From contig OZ022501.1 of the NCBI GenBank assembly GCA_963989385.1, positions 91,620,979 through 91,684,978 of the forward strand: a DNA stretch of 64,000 nt. Reading direction: 5' to 3'. The notes under the pieces are model-generated. The model had not been told where the DNA came from. It saw only the letters and a program-made list of their open reading frames with translations, and ran no database searches. Of the stretch, positions 1-11,149 are shown piece after piece. The DNA is from Ctena decussata (lineage: Eukaryota; Mollusca; Bivalvia; Lucinida; Lucinidae). Each line of letters opens with the position of its first letter. The stretch's first letter is position 1. The position numbers and the translations under genes were made by a program.

Positions 1-2
1 GG

Positions 3-539
3 GCAAATCAAATTAAAACAATTTTAAATAATATTGGTATGTCAAATTTGTGGAATAACCAATCTGCCGAGGGCATTAATTATGCTTCTATAAAACTACG
101 AATTTTAGACATATACAAACAATCTTGGTATGCAAAAATCAATAACTCCGGAAGGCTCTCCTCATATTGCCAATTTAAACATGATTTTGTTGCTGAAAAG
201 TATCTTTCATGCATAAACGAAAGTAAATACCGCGTGGCATATTCTAAACTAAGACTCTCGTCTCATGATCTTGCTATAGAAACTGGACGTTATATAAATA
301 TTGAACGACAATATCGTAAATGTTTACAATGCAGTATGGGTGTAGTTGAAAGTGAATACCACTTTACATTAGTTTGTCCGAAATACAGAGATTTGAGGTG
401 CAAATTCCTGAAACCGTATTTTTGTAGATGGCCGAATATTGATAAATTCATTGATTTGATGTCATCTAAGTCTGTACGTACTATAAACCAAGTTGCAAAG
501 TTCGTATATTTCGCATTCAAATTAAGAACGGAACAGTAA
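3..539 (+). CDS. LINE ORF2 C-terminal region (partial)
   Basis: An in-frame Met lies at 39, but the frame is open upstream to the window start, so the true protein begins outside. From that Met, Cys95, Cys98, His108 and Cys113 form the terminal zinc-finger-like motif. The endonuclease and reverse transcriptase domains are not visible. Role: part of the element's own replication protein. The LINE clade cannot be fixed from this piece. Confidence 0.75.
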   Translation, partial: ANQIKTILNNIGMSNLWNNQSAEGINYASIKLRILDIYKQSWYAKINNSGRLSSYCQFKHDFVAEKYLSCINESKYRVAYSKLRLSSHDLAIETGRYINIERQYRKCLQCSMGVVESEYHFTLVCPKYRDLRCKFLKPYFCRWPNIDKFIDLMSSKSVRTINQVAKFVYFAFKLRTEQ

Positions 540-606
540 AACATTTAAGAAACGTTATAATATGATCATATTTAACTCTTTATAATCACAGTTCGTCCAA
601 CTGATC

Positions 607-702
607 CCAGCGGGCACAGGATGTTGTAATGACGTCGTACTGGCCTCGATGCGTCTTAATAATGTCGCATCGACGTCAGTTCGACGTCATGTGCCCGCTT
701 GG
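607..702. mobile_element. Small palindromic element (MITE-like) in LINE 3' UTR
   Basis: Ends CCAGCGGGCACA and TGTGCCCGCTTGG are inverted repeats. A second inverted pair lies inside (ATGACGTCG near 629 and CGACGTCAT at 682-690). The 96-bp size and lack of coding capacity fit a MITE. No clear target duplication. Confidence 0.6.
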
Positions 703-930
703 AGTTTTTGTACATGTCTCAGACTTGTGTAAAATGATTATGATTTGTTGCCAACATCGTTGATCATGGCAAGCATATACATGTATAGAAAAACTCAGAT
801 TCTTCTTAGGAAATATTTATATGAGAAATCATGTCTTTCACTATAATTGTTTTTTTGTATGGCTATAAATGTATGTATATATGTTTAATGCCGAATAAAC
901 TTATGTTATGTTATGTTATATGTTATGTAA

Positions 931-2324
931 GAGAAGGAATAACAACAGACTGATTGGACCAATTAGCACCAATTAAGTCCTGTAGAATTTCTATGGAGAC
1001 TACTCGGAGAGGTGCTAATCAATTTGATAACATTGTGCCCCATCATCGTTACCGACACACCTAGACAAAGAGCCGATTCTTATCGCAGTCTCAGTAATTT
1101 ATCGAGTGAGGCACCTGTTAATTTTCTTAATTTTATAAATTAGAACAATTTAGGTAAAGTGCGCGTAATCACAGTTAAGTGTGGCGTGTAAAGAAGGGTC
1201 ATGCGGGTTTTCAATCATCCAAATCGGACCACAAATAGTTAACTTACAGCGATTCAAAATATTTTGTCTCCTATAAAAAAGGGAATTTACGCAATTTTTA
1301 TCTTAAATTTTATAGGCCTTCCGGTGAAGTCCGGAAAATAAAGTCAAGTTCATATGAGAATAAAACATGTAAGGATAAATACTGTCTAAATGTCTTGAGT
1401 GCGCACCGATGCGAACATTGAAAAAATATCAGTTAATGATGATAGGTCATTATCGTATAATTCAAATTTCAAGGTATGAAAAAAAGAAAAGAAATGAAAT
1501 ATCATGCCTTATGGTAGGATACACATACACATAGTGGTACGGGGCTTTAGAAGCGGTCTCTTAATCAGCATTAGGGTCAGGGTCGACCTTAAGTTGAAGG
1601 TAAAATCAACAAGGGATTAGACCTTTGGGATTTTGGGCCATTTTCAAGTTCATAGTCATCCTATGAGGTCAAAGTATCAGATTGGGCCGTGCGCTGTGTG
1701 AGCTATTTATAAGGGTAGACCTTAAGTTAAAACGATTTTTCAGTAGTCAGTTTAATGTCTAAGCAAATGACTCATTAAATAAATGATAAGAGTATAGCAG
1801 GAATACTGCAGTTTGGTAGTTTACTAGAAATTTCGTAGGCGTTCGTCAGTTCATACTAAAATGCGGAACAATGCGCAATGTTTTGCAATTTGAAAATATT
1901 TCCATAGTGTTTGTCTTTTACTTCTCGTAATATCAACCCGTAAGACTAATTTGAAAGCGTAAATATGTAAATTTCAAATTTTAACTTCATAAGACACCAA
2001 ATTTCAGAGAATAAGAAATTGACCATGCGCCCAGCGAAGACTAAGCTCACCCTTTCATCGGTCCAGTCACTGAGATCAGTCTTCGTTGTGCGCGTTATGC
2101 AGCTGAGGACCAAGCGTTTCTTAGGCGGAAAGCCGCATACACATTCTGACTAGATAGCTCATGGGAGGCTGATCGAAGGCTTCTCCGGGCATACACCATT
2201 TTCCTTTTTCTCATACGCTGCGCATATTAAAGAAATCGGGTCCATCTTTCATGTAAGACCATCACGAAAAGAGGGTTGGTGGGTGGGCAATGTACAGATA
2301 GATCTACTACATAATTAAAAATAG
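931..2324. other. No gene seen; AT-rich unique-looking DNA
   Basis: No open frame of note and no recognised family. A short segment (about 925-950 and 1045-1063) recurs inverted near 26098-26155. Bases 2027-2095 carry GCGCCCAGCGAAGACT facing a diverged inverted copy, probably a decayed relative of the MITE family at 43565-51183. Confidence 0.5.
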
Positions 2325-3223
2325 TGCCCCTTAGCACAGCGGCAATAGTGCTACTTAAGAAGACATCCCCTAATAGTAGTGCAGCGGCAATAGCGCTACT
2401 TCAGAAAGCATTCCCTTATAGTAGCACAGCGGCTATAGCGCTACTATAGAAGACAGCCCTTTTTAGTAGCGCAGCGGCAATAGCGCTACTTCAGAAAACA
2501 CCCCCTTATAGTAGCACAGCGGCAATAGCGCCACTTTGGAAGACATACCTTATAGTAGCGCAGCGGCATTAGCGCTACTACAGAAGACAGTCCCTTTTAG
2601 TAGCGCAGCGGCAATAGCGCTAGTACAGAAGACATCCCCTTAAAGTAGCACAGCGGCAATAGCGCCACTTTGGAAGACATTCCCTTATAGTAGAGCTGCG
2701 GCATTAGCGCTACTACAAAAGACAGCCCCTTTTAGTAGCGCAGCGGCAATAGCGCTAGTAGCGCTGCGGCATTAGCGCTGCTACAGAAGACAGCCCCTTT
2801 TAGTAGCGCAGCGGCAATAGCGCTACTTCAGAAAACACCCCCTTATAGTAGCGCAGCGGCAATAGCACCACTTTGGACTGACATTCCCTTATAGTAGCGC
2901 AGCGGCATTAGCGCTACTACAGAAGACAGTCCCTTTTAGTAGCGCAGCGGCAATAGCGCTAGTACAGAAGACATCCCCTTATAGTAGCGCAGCGGCAATA
3001 GCGCCACTTTGGAAGACATTCCCTTATAGTAGCGCAGCGGCATTAGAGCTACTACAGAAGACAGTCCCTTTTAGTAGCGCAGCGGCAATAGCGCTAGTAC
3101 AGAAGACATCCCCTTATAGTAGCGCAGCGGCAATAGCGCCACTTTGGAAGACATTTCCTTACAGTAGAGCTGCGGCATTAGCGCTATTACAAAAGACAGC
3201 CCCTTTTAGTAGCGCAGCGGCAA
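2325..3223 (+). repeat. 45-bp tandem repeat array A
   Basis: About 20 copies of a 45-bp unit containing AGTAGCGCAGCGGCAATAGC and a GACAGCCCCTTTT-like segment. Units alternate between variants (CAATAGCGCTA / CATTAGCGCTA), suggesting a 90-bp higher-order period. The array is interrupted at 3224 by a TIR element and resumes at 8618. Confidence 0.9.
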
Positions 3224-4149
3224 CACACCGGGTAGGCGGCAATCCTGAACACTCGCGGCAATCCAGAACGCGGATCAAATATTTACGCGACGAGTTTGGG
3301 TAACTCAGTTTAACATGTTTTATTTCATTTAATCGAACGGTTTTGGGTAAAAAATTTATTACTGGTCTGAAGCAGCATGTCTGAAAATTTCCCTGAAGAA
3401 GAATTTTCTTCACAAAGTCTTTACTAAATGTCGCACTGCCTTCTTACATTTTGACCATGAAATTTTAGACTGGCAAATTCAGATCTCTGGCTTATATTCC
3501 AAATTATTCAAGGTCAAATTAAATAAAACATTGTCTTCTCATAAACTTGAATGTCTTTCCTAAACACCTGTAAAAGTTCTAGGTTCTACGTTTAATTTTC
3601 ACCGTACTTGGAGGGGGGTGAAAATGCAAAGGTAAAAACTTCTGGCAATCGAAAACGTTGTTTTCTAAAATCAGTTGCAATCGACTAACGCAGGGCATGG
3701 CAATCGATGACGAAGAAGCTGTATAACAAACTGTTTCTAGATAAAGCTATGCTGCATTATTTTTCATTTGATAACATGCCGCCTTCAAGACTGAGTGTTT
3801 CTGTTAACAGACACGAGATTGCACTGGAATCCATGTATGTCTTGAAGAAGAGTTATCCCTGGAAACATTAAAATATACTTTATATGGGTAAAAGCCTTTT
3901 GCTTGTTTTTGTCGCTGAAATTGTTGTTCTTATTATTGATTTGTCGTTGTTTCAGGTCATTGTCTGAACCAGACGCCTGAAAACACAACGAAGCGCACTA
4001 TATGTATTATTGCTTTAAATACCCATCGTTTCCCAATATAACACAATGTCAACTATGGTTGCTGTTGTGATTATTGTTATTGCTGTTGTCAGGCTCAACG
4101 TAGCTCAATATACAAAGTCCATGAATCAATTTGCTAGCATGGAATTTGT

Positions 4150-4735
4150 CATTTATCGACGAGTTCCTTGGCAGGTATTCGAATCACATGCATGGTATTG
4201 TCCAGCTTAGTATCGGGTACATGTACCAAAGGGTTCGCCTTTCGACAAGTTTCATACATGGTATTTGAATATTATACATTATGTTGCTCATCATGGTAAT
4301 GTGTATCATTGGATTTGCCATTCGATGGATACCATGAATGGTATTCAAATCCCATTCATGAAATTGCACAGCATGATGTCGACTAGCATGGGGCTCATTA
4401 TTTATATACATGTATTCGAAATTCATACATAGCATTGCCCAGCATGGTATGAATAACATGGAGTCCACCATTCGACGAATCCTCTGCATGGTATTTTGCT
4501 CAGTATGTTATTGGCTGATATGGGGTTTGCTAGTCGATAAATCTGAAGCATACCAGTATTTAAATCCCATGCATGGTATTACTCAGCAAGGTATTGGCTA
4601 GCTTTGGATTCGTCATTCGATGAAATCCGTACACGGAATTTGAATGCACAGCATGGCATTGGGTTGAACGTTTGCTTTTTGGCATTTAATGAATCCCATG
4701 TAGGCCTACTCGGATTCCATTATGAGGAGCCTATT
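4150..4735. repeat. Degenerate CATGGTATT-rich repeats
   Basis: Segments like ATTCGATGAATCCCATG and CATGGTATTNNTCAGCA recur about every 55-65 bases with many substitutions. Probably an old tandem repeat within the 5.4 kb element. The overlapping open frames here are chance. Confidence 0.55.
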
Positions 4736-6203
4736 CGTAACTGAACCTACCATTCCGCAGTCCCAAGTTGAAGACTGATACGGTTTCATGAGGATCTTTA
4801 CTTTTGGTTACGGAAGTTATGGATCATGTCAGTGTCATTGATGAGGCTCTAGTAATCGGAACCTCGAAGTATGGTCCATTCTCCTTCTCTCAAATCTGTT
4901 TGGTGTTCTGTGCTCATGAAGGATTAGATTTTTTTTTTAAATGTGTATACCTTGATCCAACCTATAAATTGGGTAAAGGTTTCCTATAGCCTAGTGGCCG
5001 TAGGGGCGCTGGCTTGGGGGAGGGGCGGGGTGGGTGTAGGTGGTTAGGGTCAATGTATCTTTGGCATAGCATATGAAAGGTGAAGCCCATCTCTCTCCTT
5101 TCGCTGCCTTGTCCTTCCCTGATTTGAAAAAAGGTACCCATTTACTGCTTGGTTGACATAGATATTCAGTCGGTAGTTGATAACGCAGATACTATTCTAA
5201 TCCTTCAAGAGCACTGCACTCATTCGAAGGAAGGAACATATGGACCATACTTCGAGAAATTCGGCTACTCGAACCACATCAGTGACCCTGACATGATTTG
5301 GTTACGAAAACCAGAGAAAGCATAATGTATTTTCTTAGTTTTGGCAAGGCAGTAAATTCAAAGACTGATTAGTAACATAAAAGGTCTAAAAGAATAAAGA
5401 AAAGCAATAATCTAGACTATAAATCTAAACCAATAAAAAAATTCTGATTTCTCAGGATATTTTCTAGACCTCAAAGGAAAACATATATATATATTATGTA
5501 ATCTGCACTATGGATGACGTACGGGGAGACGTTTTACGGTCGCCGCACGACACGACACAAGTTGCACTGAAGTAAAATCTAAATCTAAAAGAGTTCACTC
5601 AAGAGCACAGAACACATTCGAAAGTAGGAACATGAGCCATCTCCGAAGTTTCTGCTTCTCAAGCCTTATCAGTAAATATTTATTGCTTCATTTCATCATT
5701 AAACTTTGTCCTATACTGGACAACTAATTGGAATTAGTAAAATAATTACTTTGTCCTGTATTGGACAATTAATTGGCATCATTAAAAGTCAGATAAGTTT
5801 ATGAAATGATGGCTCTACTATTGCAATTGGCACGTTCATAAAAAGATGACCCCACTGTTACAAATAAAAAAAATAACATCGCACCATAACTGCACCATGC
5901 GTCACTGCCATGGCACCGACCCGGCCTCTTTGTTGTAGTAGTGCTTGAGATACAGTCTTTGTCTCTTCGCCGCCCTGCTGGTGTTGTTGCCGTACAGCCG
6001 CCTCTCCAAACCATCCTTTAGGTAGCTGTCCGTATTGGAACGCAAGCTTTTTGTATTTAAACGTTTCTGTAGGAAACAGTCCGTTACAGTACGCCGAATG
6101 TAAACCGTAACTTCCGTAACTAAAGGTAACGATCCGCATGAAACCGTATCAGTCCTCAACTTGGAGTGGGACTGCGGAATGATAGGTTCAGTTACGGATA
6201 AGA
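4736..6203. mobile_element. Foldback-type insert with ~90-bp inverted ends
   Basis: Bases 4736-4826 and 6110-6203 are inverted copies, sharing CGTAACTGAACCTA, CATTCCGCAGTCCC and GACTGATACGGTTTCATG. The interior has no convincing gene. It contains a direct repeat (TTTGTCCT...TGGACAA.TAATTGG near 5704-5775). Target duplication not identified. Confidence 0.55.
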
Positions 6204-6745
6204 TACGGAACAGATACGTATGCGACACTGATTAGATACGGATAAATGCGGATATATGCATTTAGTAACGCACCATTACGGTTTACTCATCCGCGCCCGA
6301 ATTTTGAAACTTTTCAAAATTTCGACGCGGATCCTGCGGACCCTGCGGATATGATACGGAGAGTTACGGACTCTGCGGATGCGATACGAAGCCATTACGG
6401 ATAAAACGGATAGGTACGGACGGGCAATCCGTAGTATCCGCAGAATCCGTATGTGTGTGTGTGACTGGAGAATACAAGTAGTAGAAAGAGATGTGGACGT
6501 CGCAGTTAATCTTTTCTATCCGTCTATCCGCTAGGCACGCGCAACAGTCCGTATCTGAAGGTATTTATCCACATCTAAAGGTTACAGAAGGTAACGAAAG
6601 GTTAGTAGTTCGTACCTATCCGTAACCATCCGCATCTATTGGTAACTTGATCCGTAAATTCATTAAATAAAAATAGGCCACGCCCACAAATTCTGCGGAT
6701 AAACTTAGGATTCTATCCGTAACTATCCGCCCTATCCGCAATGTG
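6204..6745. repeat. CGGATAC/CCGTATC-rich degenerate repeats
   Basis: Many short copies of ACGGATA, TGCGGAT and the inverse TATCCGTA over ~500 bp, with GTGTGTGTGTGACTGG near 6453 and again near 6740. It looks like fold-prone subterminal DNA of the adjacent insert. Confidence 0.5.
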
Positions 6746-7242
6746 TGTGTGTGACTGGGGCATAAGTTTGAATTTCAAACTTAAAACAAGCAGTACAATA
6801 CTTTATTGACTACCCTCGTTTTCCTTCCTATAACGTACAGAGAAAGTGGAGGGTTGTAAGACTGAACATTGGTTTCCATAATTTCTGCTTAAAGCATACA
6901 TGGTTGGTTCTCATTAAATTCTCTCAATGGGGCAATTATAATGAGCACCACAGTTTATGTTTTAAGAGAGCCTTACAAGGGACATATCGTATCATATAAC
7001 AAGAGTATTAGCAAAATGAGTCAAAATATCGATGGTTGAATAAGTTTTTTTTTTTATTCCGGAAGTTAATCAGTTTTGGAAAGAACATGCTCAACAATAA
7101 TAGGATTGCCAAGTGTACATGTGTTGCATGTTTAATGCCCGGCGCCATTTGTAAGAATAAATAAATTAATAATAATAATGAAAATAAAAATAAACAAGAC
7201 AAAAAAAAACATTCTACAGGTTCTTGGCTAAATTTGAATTAA
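6746..7242. other. No gene seen
   Basis: AT-rich DNA with poly-A/T runs (near 7048 and 7201). Nothing recognisable. Confidence 0.4.
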
Positions 7243-8101
7243 ACTAGAAGGTTGTCCAGGGACAACTGGTCGAGCCCGTTGTTTGCTTTAGTGACCTATA
7301 AGTATGTCAAGACTAAGTAACTGCTTCACTCTAGAAACTCAATTTATGGCCATTTTATCATTTGACCTTCAAGTGTGACCTTGACTTTGGACCTACTAGA
7401 ACAAATGTTCCAAATGGCACTTCTTCTCATCAAGGAGAACAATTGTGTTAAATTATTTTGAAATCCATTTGTAAATGTTGAAGTTATGGCTCAGACAAGC
7501 TAAAATTATGGCCATTTTATCATTTGACCTTCAAGTGTGACCTTGACCTTGGACCTACCTGAACAAATGTTTCAAATGGCACTTTTAAACATCAAGGAGA
7601 ACAATTGTGCCAAATTATTTTGAAATCCATCCATAAATGTAGTAGTAATGGCTCGGACAAGCTCAATTTATGGCCATTTTATAATTTGACCTACAAATGT
7701 GACCTTGACCTTGGACCTACCTGAACAAATGTTTCAAATGGCACTTTTATTCATCAAGGAGAACAATTGTGCCAAATTATTTTGAAATCCATCCATAAAT
7801 GTAGAAGTTATGGCTCGGACAAGCTTAATTTATGGCCATTTTATCATTTGACCTTCAAGTGTGACCTTGACCTTGGACCTACCTGAACAAATGTTTCAAA
7901 AGGCACTTCTACTCATCAAGGAGAACAATTGTGCCAAATTATTTTGAAATCCACCCATAAATGTAGAAGTTATGGCCCGGACAAATCCGAACGGACGCAC
8001 GCACACACGCTCGCACGCACGCACGCACGCACCAACGGACATACACCGAACCGACATTGTAACAACTAAATCTCGCTCTCCACAAGCGGGCTCGACAAAA
8101 A
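7243..8101 (+). mobile_element. HINE/pearl-like element, 162-bp core monomers
   Basis: The head has a GTTGTCC/GGACAAC hairpin and CGAGCCCG (7271-7278). The core is about four 162-bp monomers containing TTTGACCTTCAAGTGTGACC. An ACGC microsatellite follows (7992-8033), and the tail has CGGGCTCG (8087-8094) then ACAAAAA. This head / tandem core / microsatellite / inverted tail layout matches bivalve 'pearl' and Helentron-associated elements. No coding potential. Confidence 0.7.
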
Positions 8102-8575
8102 TCGGCAGAAGCTATAAACACGATAAATGTTCATCGATTGCCTTTCAAACATTAGTTTGACGTTAGGCGATTGCCATGAACATCGTTTTCGATTGCCACC
8201 ATTCTCTACCCTGTTGTTTTCAAATCGATGTAACTTCGTTTGTGTACAAGACAGAGTCAAATGAATACGTACAGTCTGTCCAGAAAACATTAAATTTTAT
8301 CTGTATATCATGGAAATGATCAAAATATGTAGCAAACTTGAACATTTTGGTCTATTTTGTTGTTTTGGCGGTTTAAAAGTCACAGATCTTGCGTTTACGC
8401 CTAAACTACAGGCAACTTAATAGGGATTCAACAACTTAAATTGGTGAGGCATATCTTTGAACATATCTAAAAGTCGTGGCATAGTTACCTTTATTTTTTA
8501 ACTGATTCTTCCTGCTGAAAAAAGAAGTTTTGTCGACTCATCCTAAACAGCCCCGTAAATTTTTGACCTGCGTTC
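8102..8575. other. 3' part of the 5.4 kb TIR element; no gene seen
   Basis: Contains inverse-oriented GATTGCC motifs (8138, 8170, 8192) that mirror the GGCAATC motifs near the other end. Otherwise unremarkable. Confidence 0.5.
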
Positions 8576-8622
8576 GTGATTGCCGCGAGTGTTCAGGATT
8601 GCCGCCTACCCGGTGTGGGCAA

Positions 8623-8780
8623 TAGCGCTAGTAGCGCTGCGGCATTAGCGCTACTACAGAAGACAGCCCCTTTTAGTAGGGCAGCACCAATAGCGCTAGT
8701 ACAGAAGACGTCCCCTTTAATAAAGCAGTGGAACTGTGCTACTTTAAAAGTCATCACCTTTCAGTAGCTCAACATTTTAT
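8623..8780 (+). repeat. 45-bp array A, continuation after TIR element
   Basis: About 3.5 diverging copies of the same 45-bp unit in the same orientation as 2325-3223. Together they show the array predates the 5.4 kb insertion. Confidence 0.85.
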
Positions 8781-9435
8781 TCATCCCTGTGTCTTCAGTC
8801 ATAACTCAGTTGACATGCCAAAATTCAAAATTTATGTTATCTTTATGTTCATACTTAAGACTTTTTTGATCTGACATTATTAGACCAACTCCCTACAGGG
8901 TCAGTGCAACCAGGTGGAACCAAGTTGATCCTGGGAACTGGAAAGGGTCACAAGCAATGCCCAGGTTGAGCTGAGCCAGGCGTATTGTCACCTTAATAAA
9001 TGGCCTGAGAATGTCACAACAATGCTTATTCAGTGTTACTGCACCTTAATTCCTGGAAGCAATGAATCCAAAGCTACCTGGCACAAGACAACCATTTGCA
9101 ACAAAATTCTTATGCAAGGGCCCGAAGGGCCCGGGATCGCAGGGCCGAAGGCCCCTGGGTCAAGGCTATCTTGGCGGTGCTGTTCATTACTGAGCCATCT
9201 TGGCGGTGGCCCCTACTCGGATTCTATTCAATTGTAGCACTGCTTACTATCAAGCATGATCGAATCAGCTCTTTACAGATGACACCGGACACTACACAAG
9301 CATCACGGCCGAAGGCCGCTGGGACAAAGCTCCCTACAGGGTCAGTGCACCAGATGGAGTCAAGTTGATCCTGGGAACTGGAATGGGTCACAAACAATGC
9401 CCGGGTTGAGCTTTAAGCACAAAGTTACCTTATAG
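8781..9435. other. Spacer between 45-bp arrays with a 90-bp direct repeat
   Basis: Bases 8884-8970 and 9328-9414 are near-identical direct repeats (CTCCCTACAGGGTCAGTGCA...AAGTTGATCCTGGGAACTGG). Between them are short palindromes (GGGCCCGAAGGGCCC near 9118) and a repeated CTTGGCGGTG. No gene seen. Confidence 0.6.
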
Positions 9436-10470
9436 TTACCATCTACTAAAGGGAGAAGCTTTCTTAAGTGGCGCTAATGCCGCTGCGCTACTAGAAGGTG
9501 AAGTCTCCTGAAGGAGCGCTAATGCCGCTGCGATTCTACAGGGGCAAGTCTTCTTAAGTGGCGCCAATGCCGCTGCGCTACTAGAGGGTGAAGTCTCCTG
9601 AAGGAGCGCTAATGCCGCTGCGCTTCTACAGGGGCAAGTCTTCTTAAGTGGCGCTAATGCCGCTGCGCTACTAGAGGGTGAAGTCTCCTGAAGGAGCGCT
9701 AATGCCGCTGCGCTTCTACAGGGGCAAGTCAACTTAAGTGGCACTAATGCCGCTGCGCTACTAGTGGCAGTAGTCTCCCGAAGTAGCGCTAATGGCGCTG
9801 CGCTTCTACAGGGGCAAGTCTTCTTAAGTGGCGCTAATGCCGCTGCGGTACTAGAGGGTGAAGTCTCCTGAAGTTGCGCTATTGCCGCTGCGCTTCTATA
9901 GGGGGAAGTTTTCTTAAGTGGCGCTAATGCCGCTGCGCTACTAGTGGGTGTAGTCTCCCGAAGTGGCCCTAATGGCGCTGCGCTTCTACAGAGGGAAGTC
10001 TTCTTAAGTGCCGCTAATGCCGCTGGGCTACTAGAGAGAGAAGTCTCCTGAGGTGGCGCTAATGCAGCTGCGCTTCTACAGGGGGAAGTTTTCGTAAGTG
10101 GCGCTAATGCCGCTGCCCTACTAGAGGGTGAAGTCTCCTGAAGTGGCGCTAATGCCGCTGCGCTACTAGAGGGTGAAGTCTCCTGAAGTGGCGCTAATGC
10201 CGCTGCGCTTCTACAGGGGGAAGTTTTCTTAAGTGGCGCTAATGCCGCTGCGCTACTAGAGGGTGAAGTCTCCTGAAGTGGCGCTAATGCCGCTGCGCTT
10301 CTACAGGGTGAAGTCTTCTTAAGTGGTGCTAATGCCGCTGCGCTACTAGAGGGTGAAGTCTCCCGAAGTGGCGCTAATGCCGCTGCGCTTCTACAGTGGA
10401 AGTCTTCATTGCCGCAGCACTGTAGGTCCAGTGTTCTATTGGCGCTATCAGCGCAGCGCAACTAGTAGTT
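9436..10470 (-). repeat. 45-bp tandem repeat array B, opposite orientation
   Basis: About 22 copies of the array A unit, inverted relative to it. Because 45 is a multiple of three the minus strand stays open for 341 codons (repeating SAAALAPLKKTSP), but this is a by-product of the period. A 90-bp higher-order period (CTACTAGAGGGTG / CTTCTACAGGGGC) is clear. Confidence 0.9.
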
Positions 10471-10930
10471 TCTGTGTTTACTGACAGCCCTAATGTCGCA
10501 GTGCATCTAGTAAATACGTCCAGTGTGTCTATTGGCGCTATCAGCGCAGCAGTCAGTGGGTAAGTTCTGTCTTTTCTATTGGCGCTATTTCCGCAGAGCA
10601 GTCATAGGGTTAGTTCTGTGTTTTCTTATAATGGATCTGTTGCTGCAACCCAGTCAGTGGATAAGTTCATAGTAATGGCTCTGTTGCCCCAGCGCAGTAG
10701 CAGGTGTGTTTCCTGGTATGGATCCTACATGGTAACTTTGAGCTGAAATTTCGTGATGGCTTACATGAAAGAATAACCAGAAATCGCCTCCTTGAGAAAG
10801 GGAAACAAGAGCGCAAACTTCTCACAAGCCCATGAAAAAGTCACAAATGTCAAATATTGAACGAAATATTATTTGTATTTCTTTGTATATCTATTTTTCA
10901 CTTGCTAACTTTGCTTACGACCAAGAAAGC
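10471..10930. repeat. Decayed 45-bp repeat edge, then unannotated DNA
   Basis: Bases 10471-10720 contain diverged units (TTGGCGCTATCAGCGCAGC). Bases 10720-10930 show nothing recognised. Confidence 0.5.
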
Positions 10931-10939
10931 AAGTTGGAA

Positions 10940-11149
10940 ACATCAATTTGACGCAAAACGGCTGTAGAAAAGGTTGTGTCACTGTCATGATGGCTGAGGC
11001 CTTTGAATTAACTGAATTGTTGCAATTTTTAAGCATTAATTTAAAGAAACAGAAAATTTGACTATTTCAGTGTAAGATCGAGTTTAATTTCAGTCTGAAC
11101 GCTTCGCAACTCGTAAAAATACTGCTTTGGGTGTCCTTTCGGTGAAATA
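10940..11149. mobile_element. Left part of a MITE (family of 19122), split by a HINE-like insertion
   Basis: Shares TTTGACGCAAAACGGCT, TTTGACT.TTTCAGTGTAAG and GGTGAAATAA with the inverted copy at 19122-19440. The right arm continues after the inserted element at about 13068 (AAAATCGATCTTA). The MITE is thus split by the 1.9 kb insertion. Confidence 0.65.

Larger units (their letters stand above)
1..930 (+). mobile_element. Non-LTR retrotransposon 3' end (LINE ORF2 C-terminus, 3' UTR, TTATG tail)
   Basis: A frame open from the window edge (position 3) to the stop at 537-539 encodes the C-terminal part of a LINE ORF2 protein. Visible are the segment SSHDLAIETGRY and a C-x2-C-x9-H-x4-C motif (CLQC...EYHFTLVC) typical of the post-reverse-transcriptase tail of invertebrate LINEs. 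About 360 bases of 3' UTR follow, ending AATAAAC and then a TTATG-type tail at 901-928, as in LINEs with short tandem 3' ends. The catalytic domain is outside the window. No frameshift is seen in the visible part. A 96-bp inverted-repeat element sits in the UTR (607-702). Confidence 0.8.
3224..8617. mobile_element. 5.4 kb TIR DNA transposon inserted in the 45-bp array, no transposase seen
   Basis: Both ends carry the same perfect 40-bp terminal inverted repeat (starts CACACCGGGTAGGCGGCAATC), with weaker similarity for another ~25 bp. The flanks are GGCAA at 3219-3223 and 8618-8622, a 5-bp target duplication; joining the flanks restores a normal 45-bp unit. Subterminal GGCAATC motifs recur in both ends (near 3650-3710 and 8135-8210). 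No transposase frame is visible, so it is non-autonomous. Ends in CAC...GTG with a 5-bp duplication are compatible with the Transib/RAG-like group, but that assignment is inference. It has absorbed other repeats (4736-6203, 7243-8101). Confidence 0.8.

Noticed and set aside
5799..6228. Overlapping minus-strand frames of 71-108 codons
   Set aside because: They cross the inverted end and CCGTATC-rich repeats of an insert, with no recognisable domain and no supporting splice structure.
9436..10461. 341-codon minus-strand open frame (repeating SAAALAPLKKTSP)
   Set aside because: It lies wholly in the 45-bp satellite, whose period is a multiple of three, so stops are absent by construction. No start context or non-repeat domain.
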